From assembly GCF_000755285.1 (NCBI RefSeq), contig NZ_BBMK01000007.1:107118-171117 (forward strand): a stretch of DNA of 64,000 nt, given 5' to 3'. Below, piece after piece: positions 46,554 to 56,299 of the stretch. The stretch is from Nonlabens ulvanivorans. GTDB lineage: Bacteria; Bacteroidota; Bacteroidia; Flavobacteriales; Flavobacteriaceae. Position 1 is the first letter of the stretch. The number at the start of each line of letters is the position of its first letter. A program made the translations under genes and the position numbers. Under the pieces are notes generated by a model that saw nothing but the letters and a program-made list of their open reading frames with translations, did not search any database and had not been told where the DNA came from.

Positions 46554-47918
46554 TTAATCCATTACCACTGCCCTAGAGATAGGAGTATCACTTTTCACAA
46601 CAACAAATGTTGATATCGGGTAAAAAGAATTATCTGTAGTCGTATTAGTCCAGTTTTCAAAACCATATTCAAAGGTAAAAGTCGTACCTGCCATACTGGA
46701 TGTAAATGAGTCTATTCTTGTAGGCACTTCCATTCCCGGACACCATCCAGCTCGATCTGGAGTCCAGTTTCCAGGTGCTTGATTGCTAACTGGATTAGAA
46801 GCACATCCCAGAGGACCCAAATTATGCTGAAACATATTTGCGCCGTTGATACTCACAATATGCATTCTATAGCACCATTCAGCACAGGTACGACCATCTG
46901 GATCACCAGATGCTGCTTGTCCCCATCCAGATATTATGGTACGCAAATGTGTGCTTTGGGCATTTGCAGGAATGTTAATTGAACGTGTCATATCAAAGGT
47001 ATGTGCGACACCGTATGGTACACCTGCTTGTGAGCCATTATCATAATTTAGAACTCTAGTAATACCATAATATTGATAATCTGGTGTTCCCTCTACATAA
47101 TCAAAATCCACACTAACCTCATAGCCTTTTGCATTCCAGCACTCAGTTCTTATTCTCAATTCAACGTCACCGGTTAACATTGATTTAAAATCAGTGACAT
47201 CAAATTCAAATCCTCTAGGCAACTGACTATTATCATTCCAGTAAGGTGTTATAAATCTAGCCATTTCATAACGCTCTCCAGACATAGGGTCTGTTACTTT
47301 TACATTTGCAAAAACATCCCACTCATCACATCCTCCTGATGGACAGGTAAGTTTTACATACATTTTTATTGCCTCTACATTACTTAGGTCATTATGGAGA
47401 TTAAAAGTTTGAACAGATGTTTGATTAAATCCACCACCAAAAGCAACTCTAGTTCTGTTAAAAGTTTGATAGTTGTGTATCACTGGTGTACCTGATCCAC
47501 TAAGTGCAATTACTATGTCGTCTGCTATGTCGGCATTTTGAATTACAATATTTTCTTGAAACGTAATTATTTCATCTGGAATGAATCTAACAAAAATCAA
47601 ACTTGATGTAGTAAGGACAGGCAAGCTTAATTGAGTAGAAAATGTAGAACCGTCCACCGACAATTCAAATGGACTAGTCGTTGTAAGATTGATGTCACTA
47701 CTTAAATTTGTATGGCTTAAAGTAAAGGACTTCAATTGTGAATTTTGACCTACTTGAGTATCTTCAAAAGACAGACTACTCAATGAGGCCGTTAATGATG
47801 GCGTATTTCCAGAACCGTTTGATCCTGTATCATCATTCTCTTCAGAACTGCATTGAATAAAAAATAAAGCAAATAAAAAAACAGCGAGGTATTTAATCGA
47901 TTTTAAAATTTTATTCAT
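46554..47918 (-). CDS. PNGase F-like peptide-N-glycosidase lipoprotein
   Basis: A 454-residue lipoprotein (lipobox LFFIQC). After a Gly/Ser/Asn linker, residues about 40-145 form an Ig-like/choice-of-anchor domain (FTLSHTNLSSDINLTTTSPFELS). The rest matches the two jelly-roll domains of PNGase F: CPSGGCDEWDVFANVKV, then GWGQAASGDPDGRTCAEWCYR and GNWTPDRAGWCPGME. In the flavobacterial enzyme this fold cleaves the amide between Asn and N-glycans of glycoproteins. Being membrane-anchored and extracytoplasmic, it may release glycans from algal or animal glycoproteins. Activity is not proven by sequence alone. Confidence 0.82.
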   Translation of the reverse strand: MNKILKSIKYLAVFLFALFFIQCSSEENDDTGSNGSGNTPSLTASLSSLSFEDTQVGQNSQLKSFTLSHTNLSSDINLTTTSPFELSVDGSTFSTQLSLPVLTTSSLIFVRFIPDEIITFQENIVIQNADIADDIVIALSGSGTPVIHNYQTFNRTRVAFGGGFNQTSVQTFNLHNDLSNVEAIKMYVKLTCPSGGCDEWDVFANVKVTDPMSGERYEMARFITPYWNDNSQLPRGFEFDVTDFKSMLTGDVELRIRTECWNAKGYEVSVDFDYVEGTPDYQYYGITRVLNYDNGSQAGVPYGVAHTFDMTRSINIPANAQSTHLRTIISGWGQAASGDPDGRTCAEWCYRMHIVSINGANMFQHNLGPLGCASNPVSNQAPGNWTPDRAGWCPGMEVPTRIDSFTSSMAGTTFTFEYGFENWTNTTTDNSFYPISTFVVVKSDTPISRAVVMD

Positions 47919-48109
47919 GTCGTAAAGTTTATGTTTAGTGCAATTTAAAACAAATTTCTAGGAGTACTAAAGGTTAGTTTTCATACTTTATTAAAAATGA
48001 ACAAATCATATTTAATAAGGTAGAACATTAAGAACAAAAGCTTTACAATAACTTGAACTTAATGCGCCTAAATGGTATCTTTGCAAACTTCAAAAAATGA
48101 GTCAAGAAT

Positions 48110-49439
48110 ATGTTTGATAATTTAACTGACAAACTCGATAAAGCCATGCACGTCCTTAAAGGACATGGAAGCATTACCGAAGTAAACGTTGCAGATACTC
48201 TTAAAGAAATACGTCGCGCCCTCGTGGATGCTGATGTAAATTATAAAATAGCCAAAGAATTCACCTCACGTGCAAAAGAAAAAGCACTAGGTCAAGGTGT
48301 ACTTACCACTCTTAAACCAGGTCAACTTCTTACTAAAATTGTAAAAGATGAACTTACAGAGTTAATGGGTGGTGATGTGACTGGCCTTAATTTAACTGGT
48401 AATCCAACCGTAATTTTAATGTCTGGTCTGCAAGGATCTGGTAAAACAACATTTTCAGGGAAACTAGCTAACTTCTTAAAAACTAAAAAGAGTAAAAAAC
48501 CTCTTTTAGTAGCTTGTGATATTTACCGTCCAGCGGCGATTGATCAATTACATGTTGTCGGTGAAAGTGTCGGTGTAGAAGTATTTTCTAATCGCGATGA
48601 AAAAGATCCTGTAAAGATTTCTGAAGCTGCCATTTCACATGCAAAACAAAATGGCTTTAATGTCGTAATCATTGACACCGCAGGTCGCCTTGCCGTTGAT
48701 GAACAAATGATGACAGAGATTGCAAATGTGCATGCTGCTGTTAAACCACAGGAAACGCTTTTTGTAGTAGACTCGATGACAGGTCAGGATGCTGTTAATA
48801 CAGCCAAGGCTTTTAATGAGCGTTTAAATTTTGACGGTGTTATATTGACGAAATTAGATGGTGACACACGCGGTGGTGCTGCTTTATCTATTAAGTCTGT
48901 AGTTGATAAACCTATTAAATTTATAGGTACCGGTGAGAAGATGGAAGCCATTGACGTTTTCTATCCATCACGTATGGCAGATCGTATTTTGGGAATGGGT
49001 GATGTTGTTTCTCTTGTAGAACGTGCCCAAGAACAATTTGATGAAGAGCAAGCTCGCAAACTGAGTAAAAAAATTGCTAAAAATCAATTTGGCTTTGATG
49101 ATTTTTTATCCCAGATACAGCAAATCAAAAAGATGGGTAATATGAAGGATTTAATGGGTATGATCCCAGGAGCCGGAAAAATGCTTAAGGATGTAGATAT
49201 TGATGATGATGCCTTTAAAGGTATTGAAGCAATTATACATTCAATGACGGTTGAAGAAAGAACACAACCCCCAAGTCATTAATGGATCTCGTAAAAAGAG
49301 AATTGCAAAAGGAAGTGGTACAACGGTTACCGAAGTAAATCAATTACTAAAGCAATTTGACCAAATGAGTAAAATGATGAAAATGATGCAAGGTGGTAAA
49401 GGTAAAGCGATGATGAATGCTCTAGGAAAAATGAGATAA
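48110..49439 (+). CDS. ffh: Signal recognition particle GTPase Ffh (frameshift)
   Basis: About 443 residues. N domain from [19 protein letters not shown] domain with [15 protein letters not shown] (P-loop), [11 protein letters not shown] and [11 protein letters not shown] domain rich in Met ([23 protein letters not shown]). The frame breaks near 49262 within [22 protein letters not shown]; one base fewer restores it. The gene is essential, so this break argues for sequencing error. The protein targets membrane and secreted proteins cotranslationally with 4.5S RNA. Confidence 0.96.
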
Positions 49440-49463
49440 CCATTTTTCTATTTTAAATATTTT

Positions 49464-49497
49464 AAAAGTCCTAAGTATAAACTTAGGACTTTTTTTG
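49464..49497 (+). terminator. Rho-independent terminator of ffh
   Basis: Stem AAGTCCTAAGT/ACTTAGGACTT, 4-nt loop, followed by a T-run. Confidence 0.88.
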
Positions 49498-49620
49498 TTC
49501 CACGTTTACTTGTACGCAATCCTTATCGTTAACAAGTAGATAATAAGTGTATCCATTAAAATTTTAAAATTTGCTGCATATGATTGAATTTTACAATATC
49601 ATTAACCATCACACATAACT

Positions 49621-50507
49621 ATGATTATTCTCGACGGAAAAAAAACCAGTAATGATATCAAGAACGAGATCACAGAAATCGTTCAAGAAATGAAAAGCAA
49701 CGGTGAGAAAGTACCACATCTAGCCGCAGTAATCGTAGGAAATGATGGTGCCAGCCTTACTTATGTAGCTCTAAAGTACGCGCATGTGAGCGAGTAGGAT
49801 TTGAAAGCACTATGGTACGTATGCCTAATACGACTAGCGAAACCGAACTACTTAAAGAAATAGAAAAACTTAATAGTAACCCAGATATTGATGGTTTTAT
49901 AGTACAATTACCACTTCCTAAACAAATCGATACTCAAAAAGTTTTAATGGCTGTAGATCCTGATAAAGATGTAGATGGCTTCCACCCTACTAACTTTGGT
50001 AGAATGGCATTAGACATGAGCACTTTTATCCCAGCGACACCATTTGGGATTCTTGAATTATTAGATCGTTATAATGTTGATACCCAAGGTAAACATACTG
50101 TAGTTATAGGCCGTTCTCATATTGTAGGCAGACCTATGAGTATACTAATGGGAAGAAAAGGTTTTCCTGGTAACTCAACAGTAACATTAACACATAGCCA
50201 CACAAAAAATATTACTCAAATCACATCACAAGCTGATATCATCATTACAGCGTTAGGTGTACCAGGTTTCTTAAAAGCAGAAATGGTAAAAGACGATGTA
50301 GTCATAATAGATGTAGGTATTACACGGGTGCCAGATGAATCTCGTGAGCGCGGTTACTATATAACGGGAGATGTAGATTATGAAAATGTTTCAAAAAAGG
50401 CAAGCCATATCACACCAGTTCCTGGTGGTGTAGGACCCATGACTATTGCTATGTTACTTAAAAACACATTACTGGCAAGAGAAAGACATAGAGCCGCTAA
50501 CCGATAA
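49621..50507 (+). CDS. folD: Bifunctional methylenetetrahydrofolate dehydrogenase/cyclohydrolase FolD (frameshift)
   Basis: About 295 residues from ATG 49621 (MIILDGKKTSNDIKNEI). A G is missing near 49770: GASLTYV then SKVRACERVGFES would be joined as YVGSKVRACERVGF. Further motifs are PLPKQIDTQKVL, VIGRSHIVGRPMSILM (NADP binding) and ITPVPGGVGPMTIAMLL. It interconverts one-carbon folates in the cytoplasm. The stretch YVxSK contains the catalytic Lys of the family, so a real break would be inactivating. Confidence 0.95.
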
Positions 50508-50524
50508 GCCTCTACTTAAATTAA

Positions 50525-50557
50525 AAATCCTACTTAATTTATAAGTAGGATTTTTTT
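50525..50557 (+). terminator. Rho-independent terminator of folD
   Basis: Stem AATCCTACTTA/TAAGTAGGATT with a short loop and seven T. Confidence 0.88.
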
Positions 50558-50712
50558 GTTGATATAAGTTATTGTTATTACAGGTATTTCACTTGATTAT
50601 TTTGACCTTCATCTAATCTACATGCATTTTAACCAGTATGTATGATTAAAGGGCATAATAATTGAAATATGTTTCCCATATCGTATATTTTCACCCAAAT
50701 TAAAATTAAATA

Positions 50713-51276
50713 ATGAAACATTCTATTAAACTGTTCCTAACGCTTCTTGTTTTTTCCGCTTTCGCGAAAGCGCAATCTGGAGAATCTTATCAATCTTTAA
50801 TGATGAAGTATTTTGAAGTAAGCGGCATAGACACAGAGTACAATGCAGCCTATGATGGTATGATGCAAATGTTTAAAGACGCTTATCAAACTCAAGACGT
50901 ACCAACATCTGTATGGCAAAAGTACGATACAAACAAAACGGCATCTGTGGCAAAGCTTAAGGGAATTCTAGCTAGTGAATACCGCAGCATTTTTGATGAT
51001 AAACAAGATTTAGTCAACTTGATTAATTTTTATACCTCTAAAGCTGGTAAGCAATTAAAATCTAATCCTAACGCCATGAGTGAAGAAGACAAACTTGCAT
51101 ATGAGGCTTTTAGGGTATCTAATACTGGTACTAAACTCTTTGGTCGTATGGACCGTATTAACAAAGCAAAAGAAACAGCTAGTGTTTACTGGTCTCGTGA
51201 ATTATTTTGTCAAGTTACTGGCGAATTAAAGGAAATGGGATACACCAGCTCCATGCCTATGGGAAGTTGTAACTAA
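50713..51276 (+). CDS. Secreted DUF2059-like protein
   Basis: A 187-residue protein with a signal peptide (SIKLFLTLLVFSAFAKAQS) and a helical DUF2059-like domain (DLVNLINFYTSKAGKQLKSNP). Its function is unknown. The signal peptide cleavage region SAFAKA is encoded by a perfect copy of the genome palindrome (50757-50772). Its stop overlaps the start of the next gene by one base, so the two are cotranscribed. Confidence 0.75.
   Translation: MKHSIKLFLTLLVFSAFAKAQSGESYQSLMMKYFEVSGIDTEYNAAYDGMMQMFKDAYQTQDVPTSVWQKYDTNKTASVAKLKGILASEYRSIFDDKQDLVNLINFYTSKAGKQLKSNPNAMSEEDKLAYEAFRVSNTGTKLFGRMDRINKAKETASVYWSRELFCQVTGELKEMGYTSSMPMGSCN
50757..50772. repeat. 16-bp palindrome CGCTTTCGCGAAAGCG inside a signal peptide
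   Basis: Perfect copy, read as A-F-A-K-A at the end of the signal peptide of the DUF2059-like protein. The repeat appears to have been accepted into a part of the protein that is removed after export. Confidence 0.85.
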
Positions 51277-51773
51277 TGGAAGATTTTTTAAAATCTCTTC
51301 CACAACTCGCTGCCCAAAAGAAAAAGGAGAATCAAGCTTATTTCAAAAAACTTAAAAAAAAGGCTCCTAAAAATTTAGACAGTCGTATGCAAGATTTGCA
51401 TGATGAGACTTTTGAAGAAGTAGATTGTCTTAAATGTGCAAACTGTTGTAAAACTACAGGTCCTTTATTTACTCATAAAGACATTGATAGAATAGCAAAG
51501 CATTTTAGAATGAAGCCTAGTGACTTTATTGATCAGTTTTTACGTATTGATGAAGATAAGGATTATGTATTAAAACAGGTGCCATGCCATTTTTTAGGAG
51601 CAGATAATTACTGCTCTATTTATGAAGTGAGGCCTAAAGCATGTCGAGAATATCCACATACAGACCGACGTAAAATTTACCAGATAGGAAATCTGACCGT
51701 AAAAAATACCGCAATATGTCCTGCCACTTATAAAATAGTGGAAAAAATGAAAGCCTCAATTCCGATGAATTGA
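51276..51773 (+). CDS. YkgJ-family cysteine-cluster protein (putative metal-binding)
   Basis: A 165-residue cytoplasmic protein. The cysteine pattern is CLKCANCCKTTG near the middle and VPCHFLGADNYCSIYEVRPKACREYP after it, the signature of the YkgJ/Fe-S or zinc-chelating family. Biochemical role unknown. Coupled to the DUF2059-like gene upstream. A hairpin covers its stop codon. Confidence 0.88.
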   Translation: MEDFLKSLPQLAAQKKKENQAYFKKLKKKAPKNLDSRMQDLHDETFEEVDCLKCANCCKTTGPLFTHKDIDRIAKHFRMKPSDFIDQFLRIDEDKDYVLKQVPCHFLGADNYCSIYEVRPKACREYPHTDRRKIYQIGNLTVKNTAICPATYKIVEKMKASIPMN

Positions 51774-51779
51774 GGCTTT
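51750..51779 (+). terminator. Hairpin at the end of the YkgJ gene
   Basis: Stem AGCCTCAATTC/GAATTGAGGCT with a 4-nt loop that includes the stop codon. Few T follow, so it may be a terminator or only a stabilising 3' hairpin. Confidence 0.5.
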
Positions 51780-51881
51780 CATGTTAATAGGTAAATTTTA
51801 TATTGGCAGATTTTAACAAGCAAATGCTAATCATAGTTAAAATAAATACAGAATTCAAGCACCTTGTATATATTTGAATTA

Positions 51882-52366
51882 ATGAAAAAGTATTTCCCTT
51901 TTATTTTACTGCTTATTATCACAGCGTGTAGTAAGCCCGAGCCGCAAAAAGCGGTGGTAATTGGTATTGAAGACATTGCTTCTTTAACTGGCGATTATCC
52001 TGAAAAAATTCAAGTTATCAACTTTTGGGCAACATGGTGTAAACCATGTGTAGACGAGTTACCAGCTTTTGAAAAATTAAAAGCGACCTATGGTGATCAG
52101 ATTGATGTTATTTTAATATCACTAGATGACGTAGAGAACCTAGAGACAAAAGTGAATCCATTTCTAGAAAAGCACAATATACAGTCTCAAGTTAAACTAC
52201 TTGATTATCCTTATGCTGCAGAATATATACCTATGGTAGATACACACTGGATGGAGCCATTCCTGTAACCTTAATAAAATATAAAAAAGAACATAAATTT
52301 TTTAATCAAAGTTTTGAGTTTAAAGAATTAGATTCAGAAATTTCTGCTCTTTTAGAAAAATCGTAA
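51882..52366 (+). CDS. TlpA-like thioredoxin lipoprotein (frameshift)
   Basis: About 162 residues from ATG 51882, giving a lipoprotein signal (LLLIITAC). The thioredoxin fold has the active site WATWCKPCVDELP. A missing G near 52249 stops the frame at MVDTHW; the other frame continues DGAIPVTLIKYKKEHKFF to 52366 with the cis-Pro region in it. It reduces disulfides in the periplasm or at the membrane. It is 5 bp upstream of a redoxin gene, together forming a redox operon. Confidence 0.85.
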
Positions 52367-52370
52367 TTAT

Positions 52371-53063
52371 ATGAAAACACTTAAAATATTAACTGCAGTT
52401 GCCGTTGTTGCATTAGTAGGTATCCTAGCTAGTGGTATCCTAAACTTTGGTACGATGACTAAAGAGGATCCTGAAATTGAAAGTGCCATAAATGATGTAC
52501 AGCTTAATGAACAAGCACCTATTAAAAAAGGCTATGAAATAGGTGATAAAGCAACTGATTTCAGTTTGATGAATATAGATGGTAAGATGATCTCGCTCAA
52601 AGATTATGACAATGCCAAAGGTTTTATTGTAATATTTACTTGTAACCATTGCCCATACTCAGTAGCTTATGAAGATAGAATCATAGCGCTGGATAAAGAG
52701 TTTAAAGAACAAGGATATCCTGTAATCGCTATTAACCCTAATAATCCAGAGGCTTATCCAGAAGACAGTTATGACAACATGAAGATAAGAGCAAAAGAAA
52801 AAGGTTTTACTTTTCCTTATCTCTTTGATGCAGGCCAAAAAATATATCCGCAATACGGCGCAACTAAAACACCACATGTTTTCTTACTACAAAAAGAAGG
52901 AACCAGCAACATCGTTAAATATATAGGTGCAATTGATGATAATCACAAAGATGCAAATGCTATTAAAAATGACTACTTAAGAGATGCTGTCACTAACCTT
53001 ATTAAGGGTCAAGAAATTAAAATGACTAAGACAGTCGCAATAGGCTGTTCTATTAAAAGTTAG
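52371..53063 (+). CDS. Redoxin-family (PRX-like) exported thioredoxin-fold protein
   Basis: A 230-residue protein with an N-terminal membrane anchor or signal (ILTAVAVVALVGILASGIL). The redoxin core has the active-site sequence TCNHCPYSVAYEDR (C-x-x-C) and YGATKTPHVFLL with the cis-Pro. This is the PRX-like group often annotated as thioredoxin family. It is likely involved in extracytoplasmic thiol redox. Intact; same operon as the TlpA-like gene. Confidence 0.85.
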   Translation: MKTLKILTAVAVVALVGILASGILNFGTMTKEDPEIESAINDVQLNEQAPIKKGYEIGDKATDFSLMNIDGKMISLKDYDNAKGFIVIFTCNHCPYSVAYEDRIIALDKEFKEQGYPVIAINPNNPEAYPEDSYDNMKIRAKEKGFTFPYLFDAGQKIYPQYGATKTPHVFLLQKEGTSNIVKYIGAIDDNHKDANAIKNDYLRDAVTNLIKGQEIKMTKTVAIGCSIKS

Positions 53064-53088
53064 TCACTATCAATTTTATTGATATAGA

Positions 53089-53112
53089 ACCCGTGTTTAT
53101 GCATGGGTTTTC
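53089..53112 (+). terminator. Weak hairpin after redoxin gene
   Basis: Stem AACCC/GGGTT with partial extension (GTG/CAT) and a short T-rich tail; modest support. Confidence 0.35.
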
Positions 53113-53166
53113 TTATTTGGTCAACTGTCAAAATTGTATTTTTGCAAAAAGAATAGATTACCCAAC

Positions 53167-54581
53167 ATGATTTTAGAACAACATTATACTAAATGTCTAG
53201 CTCAAGGTGCGTACTACATTTCGTCTGCTGGCGAGGCTGTTATTATAGATCCTTTAAGAGAAGTACAACAATATATCGACCGTGCGGCACAAGATAACGT
53301 CACCATAAAATATGTGTTTCTAACTCATTTTCATGCAGATTTTGTTTCTGGTCATGTAGACCTAGCAGACAAAACTGGAGCCACTATAGTATTAGGACCT
53401 AATGCTGAGACTAGTTACGCTTCGCGAAAGCGGAACACGGAGAAGTCTTTAAAGTAGGTGACGTTACTTTTACTCTTCTGCACACTCCAGGACATACAAT
53501 GGAATCTTCTTGCTACCTATTAAAGGATGAAGAAGGAATCGCTAAAGCCATTTTCACTGGTGACACCCTATTTATAGGTGACGTGGGACGACCAGACCTT
53601 GCTGCAAAATCAGATTTAAGTACAGAAGATCTAGCTGGTCATTTATATGACTCTTTAAGAACTGAGATCATGCCGCTACCTGATGATATTATTGTTTATC
53701 CTGCGCACGGTGCGGGAAGTGCTTGTGGTAAAAGCATGAGTAAAGAAACTTATGATACTTTAGGAAATCAAAAGAAAACTAATTATGCTCTTGCTACAGA
53801 TTTAAATAAAAGCGACTTCATAAAAGAATTAACCACAGGTATTGCTCCACCACCAGCATATTTTCCAAAGAATGTATGGATGAATAAAGGAGTCAATTCT
53901 AGTATAGATGAGATTATTGCTAGAGGTAATACACCTATGAATGCGGTGTCGTTTAAAGCACTAGTTGACGATAGTGAATATTTAGTATTAGATGTAAGAT
54001 CGCCTCAAGAGTATACTGCAAGCAGCGTCCCAGGATCATGGTTTATAGGTCTGGATGGACAATTTGCCCCCCCATGGATTGGTGCATTAATTGAAAACAT
54101 TGACCAGAAAATTATCTTTATTGCGCCTAAAGGACGCGAAGAAGAAACAGTTACTAGACTAGCTCGCGTCGGTTATGATAATGCTTTAGGTTACCTTAAA
54201 GGTGGTATTAATGCATGGGAAGAAGCTGGTTATGAGACGCAGCAAATCGAGAATATCACAGCGCAGCAATTTATTGATGGTTTATCTAACGATATATTAA
54301 ATCCTATAGATGCTCGAAAGCCAGGAGAATATAATACCGCTCATGTAGATGGTGTGCCTTTATATACCTTAGATAATATTCATACGGACGTTAATATACT
54401 GGATACCAACAAAACATATCATGTTTACTGTGGTGGCGGATATCGTTCTGTTATTTTTGCTAGCATTGCAGCTGCAAATGGCATAAATAATGTGGTAAAC
54501 GTTGAAGGTGGCTTTGGAGCCATAAAAAAGACTAATTTAGGAACTCAAAAAATTACAGAAACAACAAGTTGTTCACTTTAA
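53167..54581 (+). CDS. Metallo-beta-lactamase-fold persulfide dioxygenase with two rhodanese domains (frameshift)
   Basis: About 471 residues from ATG 53167 (MILEQHYTKCLAQGAYYI). The N-terminal metal site is THFHADFVSGH; the second is in HTPGHTMESS and FTGDTLFIGDVGRPDL, and YPAHGAGSACG also fits ETHE1-type sulfur dioxygenases. Two rhodanese modules follow; the first lacks the catalytic Cys (FIAPKGREEE), the second has it in YHVYCGGGYRS. The frame breaks at 53418-53432, where the embedded palindrome lacks one T; with it the text reads SYAFAKAEHGEVFKVGD. Role: oxidation of persulfide (e.g. glutathione persulfide) to sulfite, with sulfur transfer. Confidence 0.9.
53418..53432. repeat. Palindrome copy with one T lost, in dioxygenase coding sequence
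   Basis: CGCTTCGCGAAAGCG, one T short of the 16-bp consensus, and the loss is exactly what breaks the reading frame. The intact repeat would encode A-F-A-K-A on a surface loop between the two metal-binding motifs. Confidence 0.8.
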
Positions 54582-54582
54582 T

Positions 54583-55308
54583 ATGAAAGACATTACAAAA
54601 CAAGAATGGAAAGAACTTACCGCATCAGATGAGAATGCAGTAATTATTGATGTACGTACTGCAGATGAAGTTGCAGAAGGTATGATTCCTAATGCTTTAC
54701 ACCACGATATTTTCCAACCACAAGAACTCATGGCTGCGCTTCAAAACATGGATAAGTCTAAGAATTACTATATCTACTGTCGTAGTGGTGGACGTAGTGG
54801 TCAGGCTTGTCAAATTATGAATCAGATGGGATTTGAAACTACTTATAACCTTATGGGCGGTTTCAGCGAGTGGGATGGCGATATAGCTAACCAAAAAACA
54901 ATGAAAAAATTAATTCTTTTATTAAGCCTAATCTGTACCACTGCCATTACTCAAAGTTGTTTTGAAGCAAAAGCTGGTACCGTTGAACTAGTAAGCTCTG
55001 AAGAAGCTGCAACGATCATAAAGACTCAATCTGCACGATTAATTGATGTGCGCAGTAAAGATGAGTATGATGCTGGTCATATCGCCGGTGCTATTAACAT
55101 TCCTGTAGACAGTGAAAATCTAAATGAAATCATCGCTGGACTTAACGATAAGGAGCCTGTTCTGGTTTACTGCAACGGTGGACGACAAAGCGCTCAATGT
55201 GCAAAGATTTTAGAAGATAAAGGATTTATTAAAATATTTGATCTCGACGGTGGTTTAAGTAAATGGACCACTAGCGGTAGAGAGATCGTTTTAAAAACTA
55301 ACGAATAA
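54583..55308 (+). CDS. Tandem rhodanese: cytoplasmic domain followed by lipoprotein-type rhodanese, possibly two genes
   Basis: As sequenced, one 241-codon frame. Residues 1-106 are a rhodanese with the catalytic loop YYIYCRSGGRSG. Then comes an internal Met (ATG 54901) followed by a complete lipoprotein signal, KKLILLLSLICTTAITQSC, and a second rhodanese with VLVYCNGGRQSAQ. A signal sequence in mid-protein makes little sense. If the A6 run at 54894-54899 were A5, the first frame would end in TGA overlapping ATG (ATGA), a typical operon junction. So two genes, one cytoplasmic and one lipoprotein rhodanese, are the likely truth. Both belong with the dioxygenase just upstream. Confidence 0.75.
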   Translation: MKDITKQEWKELTASDENAVIIDVRTADEVAEGMIPNALHHDIFQPQELMAALQNMDKSKNYYIYCRSGGRSGQACQIMNQMGFETTYNLMGGFSEWDGDIANQKTMKKLILLLSLICTTAITQSCFEAKAGTVELVSSEEAATIIKTQSARLIDVRSKDEYDAGHIAGAINIPVDSENLNEIIAGLNDKEPVLVYCNGGRQSAQCAKILEDKGFIKIFDLDGGLSKWTTSGREIVLKTNE

Positions 55309-55311
55309 CTA

Positions 55312-56129
55312 ATGCAATTATCTGACATTCCACAAATCAAGCATGTAGATGCTGACAATTTCTTTTTACTTGCTGGCCCATGTGCTATTGAAGGTGAAGA
55401 CATGGCATTGCGCATCGCAGAAAAAGTGGTTAAAATCACTGATGACCTTAAAATCCCTTACGTATTTAAAGGTAGTTTTAAAAAAGCAAATCGTAGCCGT
55501 ATAGATAGTTTTACGGGTATAGGCGATGAGAAAGCGTTGAAAATATTGCGTAAAGTTTCTGAAACTTTTGGAGTACCTACCGTAACAGATATTCACGAAG
55601 TTAACGATGCAGCTATGGCTGCAGAGTATGTCGACATTCTACAAATCCCTGCTTTTTTAGTAAGGCAAACTGATTTAGTAGTTGCTGCTGCACAAACGGG
55701 TAAAGTAGTAAACCTTAAGAAAGGACAATTTATGTCGCCAGAAGCTATGAAACATGCCGTTCAAAAGGTGAAAGATTCTGGTAGCGATAAGGCTTGGATT
55801 ACTGATCGCGGGACCATGTTTGGTTATCAAGATATGATTGTAGACTTTAGAGGTATACCGACCATGCGCGAGTTTGCTCCAACGGTACTAGATGTTACTC
55901 ACAGCTTGCAACAGCCTAATCAAACAAGTGGTGTCACTGGTGGTCGTCCAGATATGATAGAAACTATTGCACGCGCAGGAATAGTAAACCATGTAGATGG
56001 TTTATTCATTGAACTCATTTTGATCCAGCAAATGCTAAAAGTGACGGAGCAAATATGTTAGATATTCAATACTTAGAAGGTTTACTAACCCGATTAGTAG
56101 CTATTAGAAAAACTATTAAATCTTTTTAA
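55312..56129 (+). CDS. kdsA: 3-deoxy-8-phosphooctulonate (KDO-8-P) synthase (frameshift)
   Basis: About 272 residues. Typical blocks: FLLAGPCAIEGEDMALR, YVFKGSFKKANRSRIDSF, GVPTVTDIHE, ILQIPAFLVRQTDL, FGYQDMIVDFRG and DVTHSLQQPNQTSG. A missing A near 56013 shifts the frame at DGLFIE; the other frame continues THFDPANAKSDGANMLDIQYLEG and stops at 56129. The enzyme condenses arabinose-5-phosphate with PEP for lipopolysaccharide KDO. Essential in most LPS-makers, so the break is probably a sequence error. Confidence 0.95.
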
Positions 56130-56154
56130 AACAAGATTTTTAATATAAGACAAG

Positions 56155-56186
56155 GCCTGCAAATATGTGTTTGCAGGCTTTTTTTT
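56155..56186 (+). terminator. Rho-independent terminator of kdsA
   Basis: Stem GCCTGCAAA/TTTGCAGGC with a 6-nt loop and eight T. Confidence 0.9.
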
Positions 56187-56299
56187 GTTTAATTAATTAT
56201 CATATGTGAAGCAATAGTGTTAAACATTTCCCATTCTGTAACATTGTAAAAAATGTGGAGTCCTATTTTATATACATCTAACAACTAAAACTTTACATT

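Noticed and set aside
48110..49439. Programmed frameshift in ffh
   Set aside because: No slippery heptamer or pseudoknot is evident, the gene is normally uninterrupted, and similar breaks occur in some twenty other genes of the window.
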